Source: Nostoc sp. LEGE 12450
Lineage (GTDB): Bacteria; Cyanobacteriota; Cyanobacteriia; Cyanobacteriales; Nostocaceae
Length of the DNA: 52,926 bases
Assembly (NCBI RefSeq): GCF_015206895.1
Contig: NZ_JADEXU010000043.1
Span: forward strand, 1-52,926
Direction: 5' to 3'
The notes beneath the pieces are model-generated. The model did not search any database, was not told the origin of the DNA, and was given only the letters and a program-made list of their open reading frames with translations. Position 1 is the stretch's first letter. Every line of letters starts with the position of its first letter. This document shows positions 17,798 to 25,732 of the stretch, in pieces. Both the position numbers and the translations under genes were made by a program.

Positions 17798-18961
17798 ATG
17801 GCATTAACTATATCTTCCGCACCCCAAGGTTTTAGCGCATTTATTACTAATTTAGGAATACGCGATACAACTGATGATTTTGTATTTATTAAATCAGAAG
17901 TTCCTTGTGTTGCTGATGGAGTCTTCACTCAAAGTCTTTTTGCCGGGCCAAGTGTTACTATTAGCCGCGACAACTTAAAAGATTCACAAGTACAAGGAAT
18001 CGTCGTTATATCTAAAAATGCAAATGTTGCTAATGGTGCTGTTGGCATTGCTGATGCCCAAGAAGTTTTAGAATTAGTTGCAACTGAAACTGGAATTGCT
18101 GCACATAATATGGTGATAGCTTCTACAGGCGTAATTGGCAGGCGTTACCCGATTGAAAAAATTCGAGCAGGTTTATTAGGATTGGGCAAAAAATTGACTC
18201 CTGCTGATTTTAATGCCGCAGCCCGTGGTATTATGACCACCGATACCGTATCAAAACTAGCTACACGACAAATAGGAAATGCCAAGCTGGTAGGAATTGC
18301 CAAAGGTGTTGGCATGATTGAGCCTAATATGGCTACTCTCTTAACTTTCTTTTTTACTGATGCTGCAATTTCTGCAAATAGCCTTCGTTCTATTTTTCGC
18401 TCAACTATAGATAAAACCTTTAACTGCTTAAGTGTAGACACTGACACTTCTACTAGTGACTCCGCTGTGATTCTAGCTAATGGAATAGCCGGTGAAGTTT
18501 CAGAAGCAGATTTTGCCGATGCATTGCAAGAAGTTGCACAAGAATTAGTGCTGAAAATTGCAAGAGATGCAGAAGGTGCCACCAAAATTATTGAGGTGAC
18601 TGTAGATTCAGCTATTAATTATGTACAAGCGAAAAAAGTAGCTAAAGCAATTGTCAATTCACCATTAGTAAAAACCGCCGTCTATGGAGCAGATCCGAAT
18701 TGGGGACGAGTTGCGATGGCTATAGGTAAATGTGAAAATGAACAGCAGATCAATCCAGAACGAGTTGTTATTAGTTTTGATGACGTGAAAGTTTATCCTA
18801 GTAGTTTAACTAATGAAAATCTGGAACAATTGCGGCAAATTATGTCCAAAGACAAAGTAGATATTCATGTTAGCCTCAATATTGGCGAAGCTTCTGCAAC
18901 TGTATGGGGTTGCGATCTTTCAGAGGGTTATATAGAAATTAATGGCAAATACTCAACTTGA
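17798..18961 (+). CDS. argJ: ArgJ/OAT-like glutamate (ornithine) N-acetyltransferase
   Basis: 387 residues of the ArgJ fold, an N-terminal-nucleophile enzyme that self-cleaves before a Thr and moves an acetyl group between N-acetylornithine and glutamate. The cleavage site is clear: KGVGMIEPNMATLL with nucleophile Thr180. Other family blocks are VIASTGVIGRRYPIEKIRAG, GIMTTDT, DTDTSTSDS and the C-terminal GADPNWGRVAMAIG and TVWGCDLSEGYI. It is shorter than most cyanobacterial ArgJ proteins (usually a little over 400 residues, from memory). Its place beside a biosynthetic locus recalls OAT2 of clavulanate clusters, so it may be a pathway-specific paralogue. It could equally be the housekeeping arginine gene. 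Start ATG 17798 with only a weak AGAAG site. Confidence 0.88.
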   Translation: MALTISSAPQGFSAFITNLGIRDTTDDFVFIKSEVPCVADGVFTQSLFAGPSVTISRDNLKDSQVQGIVVISKNANVANGAVGIADAQEVLELVATETGIAAHNMVIASTGVIGRRYPIEKIRAGLLGLGKKLTPADFNAAARGIMTTDTVSKLATRQIGNAKLVGIAKGVGMIEPNMATLLTFFFTDAAISANSLRSIFRSTIDKTFNCLSVDTDTSTSDSAVILANGIAGEVSEADFADALQEVAQELVLKIARDAEGATKIIEVTVDSAINYVQAKKVAKAIVNSPLVKTAVYGADPNWGRVAMAIGKCENEQQINPERVVISFDDVKVYPSSLTNENLEQLRQIMSKDKVDIHVSLNIGEASATVWGCDLSEGYIEINGKYST

Positions 18962-19108
18962 TTAACAAGAAGAGACGCGAAATTGTACGTGTAGGCAGTT
19001 AATAGGCAAGAGGCAATAGTCAAGAAGGCTTTTTGAGTTGTACGGAGTTTTGTCACAAATCAAATATGAGTCCTATAGCTTGAATAGATACTACACAAAT
19101 TTGCAATA

Positions 19109-19128
19109 GCTGAGGTTTAAGCCTCAGC
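19109..19128. repeat. Short GC-clamped hairpin
   Basis: GCTGAGG at 19109-19115 pairs with CCTCAGC at 19122-19128. The form GGTTTAAGCC in the centre resembles other Nostoc spacer palindromes, such as that at 6071. It lies about 150 bp after argJ and may act as a weak terminator. Confidence 0.45.
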
Positions 19129-19323
19129 AACACAGCATAGCTGCCTTCTTCATCGGTAATATTCGGAACCTCACCTTGCTATCAAGGAGAGAAACTTTGG
19201 CATCAGTCAAAAGTGGGATTATGTGCTTTCGGACATGATATTAGTCAGAAGTGTAGAGATGGATGAATGGCGGAGGGACATTAAGAGCTAATTGCTTTGT
19301 CAAAAAAATTGACGCAGGTAGTT

Positions 19324-19350
19324 TTTATGTATTATAGTATAATACATAAA
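19324..19350. promoter_or_regulatory. Perfect 12-bp dyad (3-base centre), possible operator
   Basis: The arm TTTATGTATTAT (19324-19335) is mirrored exactly by 19339-19350 around the centre AGT. A TATAAT hexamer lies across the dyad, so it may combine a -10 box with an operator for the AAA ATPase gene 153 bp downstream. It is too AT-rich to be a good terminator. The regulator is unknown. Confidence 0.45.
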
Positions 19351-19502
19351 TGATGAGTTAGATTAAAAAAACTTCCTAGCCAGTACAGCACGGTGAAAAT
19401 AAAATTACCATTTGTATGCAAGTACTCGATATTACAAGAAAAATTTTAAAATCTCATATTTAACACAAAATAACTCTATTAACGCTGCATAACTAAACAA
19501 AT

Positions 19503-20705
19503 ATGGATTTTGACTATTTTAGAAGCAATGAAGGCACTCCTACAAATAATACCCGCCAAAGCTTGCTTGCTAGCGGTTGGCGACCGTTTAACCGAGAATT
19601 AGATTGGGGTTTTTTATGGCAATTGTTGTATAGTGACTCCCGCGAATTAACTCAAAAAAGTTTGAATTTAGCGAGTAATGTTGCTGATATTCTGGGACGA
19701 AATAATTATGCTTGGTGGGCTAATTTATTAAATATTGTATCTGATAATACCCGCTACGAAGTTGAAAAATTTTGGAATTACATTACACCAGATCCTCAAT
19801 CACCAGATCATCGCTACAAAGATGTTTTGAGTACGGAAACGCCTATTGTTCAATTTGTCAGTCGTAGTAGCATTCCCATTGATTATGTTCTTAACCGACT
19901 GCAAGAAATTACTGTACTGCGAGTTTTGGGTGTGTTGGGTAATCCTGACATTATTACTCAGTATTATTCAGAAAGAGATTTTTATTTTCCTATAGATAGA
20001 TTTGTTAGCTGGGAACGCTTAGATGTGATTAATACTGTTTATGCTTACTGGGCAAAGCATGACGTTTGGTTGCAAATTGATCCCTACGAGCGCGGACGGC
20101 GACAATATAGTTTAATGGCGAGAAATCTTGCCCCACTAATTAACAAGGCGACTTACGACTTGGCAGTTATGCTGAGTGGATATCAAAGTCGTGTAGGTAA
20201 AGTTCACAGCCAATTTCCCATTCGCACATTTCCGGCAGATATCCAACAGTTTACTGATGCTGTACAGCAAGCGATTCTGAATCAAAACCAGTTAGCGGTT
20301 GTTGTACATGGGAAACCAGGTACTGGTAAAACAGTCTGGACACAAGCTGTAGCAAAAGAAATTCTTGTACCTTTAGGGTATGTAATTTTTATTTTAGATC
20401 ATGATGCGATCGCTAATTTTGTCCCCCCAACTTACATAGAGCGTATTTGTATCGTTATTAACGAAGCTGATAATCTAGCGCAAAATCGAGCTTCTGAGGT
20501 AGCACAATACAATAACAAAACCGAACACATTCTCAGTTTGCTGGATGGTACTTTGTATCAAAGTGTCATTGATGAGTCTGGTATTCAGATGCAGCAACGA
20601 TTAGTTGTCTTGATGACTTGTAATACTACTGAAAGATTAGATCCAGCCATGTTACGTAAGGGCAGGGTGGATTTAATATATGAGTTTACGCAACTATTTG
20701 TATGA
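19503..20705 (+). CDS. AAA-family ATPase of unknown role
   Basis: 400 residues. The C-terminal third is an AAA module: Walker A GKPGTGKT (residues ~270-277), a Walker B-like strand ICIVINEADN in which the usual Asp is Asn, sensor-1 region VVLMTCNTTERLD, and the arginine-finger-like MLRKGRVDLIYEF that resembles BCS1-type AAA proteins. The N-terminal ~240 residues (rich in Trp and Tyr, such as WGFLWQLLYSDSR and NNYAWWANLLNIV) match no domain I know. The Asn at the Walker B position would be expected to weaken hydrolysis, unless the following Glu suffices. It stands alone between argJ and the minus-strand response regulator, so context gives little. I cannot assign a substrate. Confidence 0.75.
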   Translation: MDFDYFRSNEGTPTNNTRQSLLASGWRPFNRELDWGFLWQLLYSDSRELTQKSLNLASNVADILGRNNYAWWANLLNIVSDNTRYEVEKFWNYITPDPQSPDHRYKDVLSTETPIVQFVSRSSIPIDYVLNRLQEITVLRVLGVLGNPDIITQYYSERDFYFPIDRFVSWERLDVINTVYAYWAKHDVWLQIDPYERGRRQYSLMARNLAPLINKATYDLAVMLSGYQSRVGKVHSQFPIRTFPADIQQFTDAVQQAILNQNQLAVVVHGKPGTGKTVWTQAVAKEILVPLGYVIFILDHDAIANFVPPTYIERICIVINEADNLAQNRASEVAQYNNKTEHILSLLDGTLYQSVIDESGIQMQQRLVVLMTCNTTERLDPAMLRKGRVDLIYEFTQLFV

Positions 20706-20867
20706 AGGAGGCAGGATAGCGCAGCGGTAGCGAGTCCGCGAGCGTCGGCAGAAGGCAGGAGGAATACTACTTTTCTTGTTAAACTACACTACTCCCCACT
20801 CCCGTTCGGCGGAAGCCTACTACCTATCTCAGTCGTAGTTTAAACGAAAACTGCTGTAAATCGACTT
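20706..20867. repeat. Dispersed GC-rich spacer repeats
   Basis: The spacer between the convergent AAA gene and response regulator gene contains GCAGCGGTAGCGAGTCCGCG and neighbouring GCAGGA/GGCAGGAGG units. These match the kind of short GC-rich interspersed repeats seen again at 36905-36985. Nothing in it looks like a tRNA or a gene. Confidence 0.4.
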
Positions 20868-21734
20868 TTACCAAAGTTTTACCTGTTTTTGGGATACAAG
20901 CTGATGCTGTTTGCGCCAAGCTTGGGGAGGTAAACCGTGATGTTGGCGAAACTGGCGAGAAAAATGAGACACATCTTGATAACCTAATGCTTTGGCAATC
21001 TTCTCGATAGTCTGATTATTATTTTGGAGTAAAAAACGAGCGCCTGCCATTCGGCGTTTGACAATCCAGCAGTTTACAGTTTCTCCCGTTTGCCTTGCGA
21101 CTCGGTTAGTTAAGTAAGCAGGTGAGTAACCAACAGCAACAGCCACATCACACAAAGTAATTCCTTGATGATAATGGGCTTCAATAAAGTCGAAAACTTC
21201 TTTTAATTGAGGAATACAGGGAAAGATTGACTTAGAAGGGATCGTGGGTTCTTTATCAGGGGTTTCTTCAGGTGCGATCGCACCTAGAGTATTATCTACA
21301 AATACTGATTTTGGAGCTTTCTCAAATTTCATAGCGCACCAGTATTGCAGAGTAGCTTGCTTTTGTAGTCGGATAGCGATCGCTCTGTGTAATTCGTCTA
21401 GTGTCGAGGGTTTGGTAAGATAATCATCTGCTCCCAATTCCATAGCTTTGCGAACATCTGCTTTGTTACTACTTCCAGTCAGAAAAATAAAAGGAATAAT
21501 TGCAGTAACAGGATCTTGGCGTAGCGTATTTAAAACGCTATAACCATCCATATCGGGCATCGTGATATCGCAAATCACTAAGTCGGGTATAAACTCTTGT
21601 GCTTGTTGGATACCAGCTAGACCGTTGTCAGCACTGATTGTATCAAAACCTTTAGCCTTAAGACCTTTTAAATAAAGATCGCGGGTAACATTATCATCTT
21701 CAATGACGAGAATTTTATTTGACGATTCGTACAT
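20868..21734 (-). CDS. Response regulator with AraC-type DNA-binding domain (scytonemin cluster regulator)
   Basis: 288 residues. The receiver domain occupies ~1-125 with acidic pocket EDD, phospho-acceptor Asp56 (VICDITMPDMDG), switch Thr in FLTGSS and Lys in YLTKPS. A linker of ~55 residues leads to an AraC/XylS helix-turn-helix pair (GITLCDVAVAVGYSPAYLTN, then TIEKIAKALGYQDVSHFSRQ). It should bind DNA when phosphorylated, often at direct repeats. It lies 198 bp downstream of the histidine kinase on the same strand, and the pair is divergent from scyA. In Nostoc punctiforme a two-component pair in the same position is linked to UV-A induction of scytonemin genes, so this is the likely activator of scyA onwards. 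Confidence 0.92.
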   Translation of the reverse strand: MYESSNKILVIEDDNVTRDLYLKGLKAKGFDTISADNGLAGIQQAQEFIPDLVICDITMPDMDGYSVLNTLRQDPVTAIIPFIFLTGSSNKADVRKAMELGADDYLTKPSTLDELHRAIAIRLQKQATLQYWCAMKFEKAPKSVFVDNTLGAIAPEETPDKEPTIPSKSIFPCIPQLKEVFDFIEAHYHQGITLCDVAVAVGYSPAYLTNRVARQTGETVNCWIVKRRMAGARFLLQNNNQTIEKIAKALGYQDVSHFSRQFRQHHGLPPQAWRKQHQLVSQKQVKLW

Positions 21735-21932
21735 AATTTTTTATTACCATAACTTTTAGCAGAAGCTGGTTAACTATTAAACTGTGGCGAGATTTTGCCT
21801 AGTTTAGTTAGATTTACGCCGTGCTGTACTCAACTTTTTTGGGAGTATGAAAATAGGCATAAGCTTAATTACCTCGTTCCGAGAGTTGTGATTGTTAAGT
21901 TGTTAATTAATAACTAATCTTGATTTCAACAT

Positions 21933-23912
21933 TCATAACTCGGAAATACTAAACTCTGACTTGATTAATGCCAACGTCACAGTAAACTTAGTGCCTACAC
22001 CAAGTTTACTTTCCACAGATACTTGACCATGATGTAAGTCTACTAGGGTTTTAAGAATTGACAGTCCTAGCCCAGTGCCAGGTATGTGATCGATATTAGT
22101 CCCACGGTAAAATGGTTCAAATATTCGTTGTTGATCTAGCGCTGAAATACCAATACCTCTATCTTCGACCTGGAAAATTAATTGCCCATTTTGGCAAAAA
22201 AGTCTCAAATCAACTGTCATACCGGAGGGAGAATATTTTATTGCATTATCGAGCAAATTTTTCAAAATCGGCTCTAAAAGTTTTTTGTCTATGCAGGCTG
22301 TTAGAGAATTTTCTTGAGTGACAAACTTAATCGGGATTTTGCTAATGCTCATCTGCATTTCTGCAACTAAGTCATTACAGAAATCAACTAACTCAAGTGG
22401 CTTTGGCTCATAGTTTATTTTTGCTGCTTCTGCCTTAGAGAAGAATAAAATATCATCCAACATCTGACCAAGTTGTTCTGTAGCTTTTTGAATGTGATCT
22501 AGCAGTGGTTGGATTTTCTTCTGTGTACGTTTGTCTACTTCTTCCTTTAATAAACTATTAGAAAATGAAACAATATTCAATGGTGTACGGAATTGATGGC
22601 AAACCATAGAAAGAAAACGCGCTCTAAGTTCGCTAAGTTGTTTTGCTTGTTCTAAAGCTTGGTTGAGACCTAATTCTGCATATTTGTAATCGGTAATATC
22701 AATGCCTGCAATCATTTCTACTGGTTTCCCACCAAAATCTAGCACTCCATCCAGCATTACAACCGCACAAGCTAGCCAGCGCTCCGTACCGCTTTTTGTC
22801 AGAATATTCATCTCCTGGTATTCAAAGTTAGTTGCTTCACTCTGCTTACGTACCTGCCTGCGTCTTTTGCTTTTAATCAGTCGGCGAAGATCAAAACCCG
22901 TTAACAGTTCCTCTTTTGTGTAACCAGTCAGTTGCTCTACTGCTGGATTTATGTAGCAAAGCCGCGTACCTTGAATTAGAAAAGTGCTGGTATCTGTTGT
23001 TTCAGCTAAAGTCCGAAATCTAACTGCGTTTAGCCGCAATGCCTCTTCAGTCTGTTTCGATTCAGTAATGTCCCAAATACTCCAGACTCTACCAATAATT
23101 TTGCCATCCAACAAGTGAGGCTTAGAGTAGTGTGCAAAAACTCTCCCATCTTTCAATTCCAGAATATCGTAGCTCTCAAAATCAGATTGGCTAGACACTT
23201 CCCAAATTAGCCGATTAAAGGCTTGTGGATCTTTAAGTTGATTCTCAAAAAAGGCTTTGCATCGAGGACATTTCTTAGATAATATTAGGGACTCCGGGAT
23301 CTGCCACATATCGACAAATTTCTGATTTAAGCTCAGAATATCTCCCTCAGAGTTAACTGCAACAATACCAATGGCAGTAGATTCGAGAGTAGAACGCAGT
23401 AAAGAAAGAGATGCTTCTAGTTCTATTTCTTTTGATTTGAGTTGAGAAAACTCCTGCTGCAAATTGTCTTTGGCATCCCTTAATTCATCGGTCCATTTTT
23501 GCACGCTCAGTTCTACTATTTCATCACTTATTTCCCGAACGAAAGCACAGCCAAATTCTATATCTTGTTGCTTTACATAGCTAATGGATATTTCTACCAG
23601 AAAGATCCGCCCTCGTTTTGTGCGGTAACGAGATTTAAAGGTAAGAGAACCTTCTGAGTTAATATTTGACCAGTTGTGTAGAGAAAAATCTACGTCTATA
23701 TCTTGCAACCTCATGGAAAGTAATTCCTCACGGGAATACTCAGTCATCTGGCAAGTGGCATCGTTGACGTAGAGAAACTGTGCATTTTCTCCTAAACAAA
23801 AGGCAGCATCTACAGCTTGATTTATTAGAAAGTGAGCAAACTTCATTTCTATTTCTGGCTGTAGTGACCATTGAGTGTTTGATCTAGCTAGTTTATAATC
23901 GCCAGAATTCAT
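21933..23912 (-). CDS. PAS-domain sensor histidine kinase (scytonemin cluster regulator)
   Basis: 659 residues without transmembrane segments, so cytoplasmic. Three PAS-like domains are visible: ~23-130 (AVDAAFCLGENAQFLYVNDA), ~172-285 (STAIGIVAVNSEGDILSLNQ) and ~293-410 (RLCYINPAVEQLTGYTKEEL), with a helical linker at ~135-170. HisKA has phospho-acceptor His439 in the sequence CHQFRTP; most kinases have HE or HD here, so the residue after His is Gln. HATPase boxes are LLDNAIKYSP, VEDRGIGIS and GTGLGLSIL. The start is ATG at 23912 after AGGAG. A CPRC pair in the second PAS domain might bind a cofactor or metal. It most likely senses UV-A, redox or a photoproduct and signals to the response regulator downstream. 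Confidence 0.92.
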   Translation of the reverse strand: MNSGDYKLARSNTQWSLQPEIEMKFAHFLINQAVDAAFCLGENAQFLYVNDATCQMTEYSREELLSMRLQDIDVDFSLHNWSNINSEGSLTFKSRYRTKRGRIFLVEISISYVKQQDIEFGCAFVREISDEIVELSVQKWTDELRDAKDNLQQEFSQLKSKEIELEASLSLLRSTLESTAIGIVAVNSEGDILSLNQKFVDMWQIPESLILSKKCPRCKAFFENQLKDPQAFNRLIWEVSSQSDFESYDILELKDGRVFAHYSKPHLLDGKIIGRVWSIWDITESKQTEEALRLNAVRFRTLAETTDTSTFLIQGTRLCYINPAVEQLTGYTKEELLTGFDLRRLIKSKRRRQVRKQSEATNFEYQEMNILTKSGTERWLACAVVMLDGVLDFGGKPVEMIAGIDITDYKYAELGLNQALEQAKQLSELRARFLSMVCHQFRTPLNIVSFSNSLLKEEVDKRTQKKIQPLLDHIQKATEQLGQMLDDILFFSKAEAAKINYEPKPLELVDFCNDLVAEMQMSISKIPIKFVTQENSLTACIDKKLLEPILKNLLDNAIKYSPSGMTVDLRLFCQNGQLIFQVEDRGIGISALDQQRIFEPFYRGTNIDHIPGTGLGLSILKTLVDLHHGQVSVESKLGVGTKFTVTLALIKSEFSISEL

Positions 23913-24274
23913 ATCCCTACTTGCTCCTGGTAATTAATCAACACCATAGCCATTAATGAGTTGATAGTCATAGCTGACTAAAAACTCTGGTGCAGTGTTA
24001 GGCGGTTAAAAAAGAAAATTAGTTAGTAAACTAAAAAATATTACTAACGAGGTTAACAAAACTTATCATACCAATAACAAGAGAATAATTTAACCAAGTT
24101 TTCCTGAAAAAAATCAATATTTAATTTTAAATTTATTATTGACTTAAACAACTCTTGATGAATACAAAAAATAGACAAATCAAACCTATAATAGTCAATA
24201 GACCTTATTAACTAAGAGTTGAAAATTGCCAATCTATAAGTAGTGAATATATTAAAAATTTAAACCAGTACTGC

Positions 24275-24299
24275 TTCTCGTAATTCGTAATTACGGGAA
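24275..24299. repeat. 11-bp-stem hairpin in the scy upstream region
   Basis: The arm TTCTCGTAATT (24275-24285) pairs with 24289-24299 around a CGT loop, with one G-U pair. It lies about 360 bp upstream of the kinase start and 1.4 kb from scyA. It could be an operator, or a terminator-like element that separates the two divergent units. Confidence 0.5.
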
Positions 24300-24595
24300 T
24301 TTGTTTACATTTAACAAGTAAAGAGATGTAGCCTGCGCCATAGCTAAGGAATGGTTCACCAACCCAAAGTTACTGGGTTTCGACTGGGAAACGGTTAAAT
24401 GATAAAATTTTTCTTCCTTACCTTTTCCCTAGGCAACGACTTTGACCAACTACTAATGTAGAGTCGTGTGATTATCAACTATAAATGAATTTACCGGGCT
24501 TGGCTTGAATCAACAAATTCTAACTCATCAATTCATTTTCTTAATTTGTCTTAACTATAGTATATCAGGGATTTAACTATAGAAGAATACGCTGA

Positions 24596-24754
24596 GTCAT
24601 CCGTCCCAAGAAATACATTTATGTAACACAAACACGTATAAATTGGCGTATAATTTTATATTTGTTTTTTAAAAGAGAAATGTCATCTGTCACAAGAAAT
24701 ATAAATACGCTAAACTAACACGTGCAAATTTGCGTACAAGGTTGTATTTGTTTT
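24596..24754. promoter_or_regulatory. 73-bp imperfect direct repeat upstream of scyA
   Basis: Copy A (24596-24668) and copy B (24682-24754) align without gaps; by hand I count about 56 of 73 matches. The best conserved parts are the start (GTCATCnGTCnCAAGAAATA) and a core ACACGTnnAAATTnGCGTA followed by TATTTGTTTT. The period is 86 bp, close to eight helical turns, so equivalent sites would face the same side of the DNA. AraC-type regulators commonly bind direct repeats, and the adjacent response regulator is of that type, so these are candidate operator copies. Confidence 0.5.
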
Positions 24755-25077
24755 GCCATAAAGTAGCATTTTACTGTAAACCTGCGTAACTGTGATCAAT
24801 CGCCAGAGGCTAGAAAGCTAGTTTTAAAGGGGTTTGGGCTTAAATCCCTAATCTCTTTTCTCAAAGAATATCTACTCAATGCTTAGTCTTCGCTCAAAGG
24901 ATATATAAAAGGTGAAGCAACTATGTATTTATCGTTACAAATAATTGACTCAATGAGTTTTTGGTGGCAATATAAAGGCGACCAAACTGTTGTAGTTTGA
25001 CTCATGCTACAAGGCAAATTCAAGAATTAATAGGTAAGACAGGCAGTTGCCAATTGGAAGTGCCTGGGAGAAGAAAA

Positions 25078-25510
25078 GTAAAAGAATCGTCATCTTTATC
25101 AAAAGATTTTCTATTGTAAATTTGGTCATATAGCTCAGTAGCGATGCCTACGCCTACGCAGAATATCAATTTTTTAGAATGACTCAGTTGGAGATGTCGC
25201 AATAAAAATAAAAGCGAAAGTATTGCCACTTTTATCAAAAGATTTATCATTGCAGATATGCTCTTATCATAGTATTCATCAGAAATTAATAACCTCTCCA
25301 GACAGTTTAATGAATAGGTTGGTGCGATTAAAGACAACTATGTAAAGTTTTGTAAAAATTCTGAGATATGCTTGAGTTAAGCTTAATAGCTTGTTTGCAT
25401 ACTTTTACATTATTCAGTTTTTCCCTGCCAAACTACTTAAGTACTGTAGAAGCGAAAAATTTGACACCTCCATCAAAAGATTTTTGATTGCATATCAGTT
25501 ATCATCCCCT
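25078..25510. repeat. Three diverged copies of a ~55-bp motif upstream of scyA
   Basis: A motif with core TTTATCAAAAGATTTT followed by ATTGnAnAT occurs at 25095-25122, 25231-25258 and 25470-25498. Copies 2 and 3 share a longer 5' flank (AGCGAAAnnATTGnCAC, from 25213 and 25451) and a 3' end near TTATCAT; copy 1 has a weaker version of the flank. They are in the same orientation, 100-500 bp upstream of scyA. They may be regulatory sites or copies of a small repeat. Confidence 0.5.
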
Positions 25511-25732
25511 CTATTGTGGTTCTTAGAAGCACAGCCTTACTTGCTGTATGCTTTGCAAAAATTTTTGGTAGTGCTATCACAACCATCAATCAGCAGCAAT
25601 CAACCGTTTCTACTATCGATCAAACTCGGTCATAGCTGTGATAAACAACAGAGTTGTTCGTATTAAATATTGCTAGCGCTGTGATTGTAAACTAAAAAGC
25701 CTTTGTGTAACTTTATGTAATTACGTGAAACC

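Larger units (their letters stand above)
18962..19502. other. Intergenic region upstream of the AAA ATPase gene
   Basis: 540 bp with no convincing gene. It contains a hairpin at 19109-19128, a perfect dyad at 19324-19350, and repeat-like fragments (for example AGAGACGCGA near 18970). The remainder is AT-rich leader, and no good ribosome-binding site precedes the ATG at 19503. Confidence 0.55.
23913..25732. other. 1.8-kb gene-poor regulatory region between the histidine kinase and scyA
   Basis: No convincing gene. The reading frames present are short, have no ribosome-binding sites and overlap repeats. Structured parts are a hairpin at 24275-24299, a six-base-stem hairpin at 24361-24379 (AACCCA/TGGGTT), a 73-bp imperfect direct repeat at 24596-24754, and three copies of a ~55-bp motif spread over 25078-25510. 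The region must contain the divergent promoters for the kinase operon and the scy operon. It is unusually long for this compact cluster. A small regulatory RNA or a long 5' leader is possible. Confidence 0.6.

Noticed and set aside
18145..18585. 146-aa minus-strand open frame inside argJ
   Set aside because: Antisense shadow of a strongly conserved + strand gene; no independent start signal.
24340..24400. tRNA-like pattern (GGTTTCGACTGGGAAACG)
   Set aside because: No cloverleaf can be drawn: no acceptor stem or anticodon arm at the right spacing.
25020..25666. Two short reading frames (105 aa minus, 91 aa plus) in the scyA upstream region
   Set aside because: They lie over the repeated ~55-bp motif, lack ribosome-binding sites, and their translations resemble no known protein.
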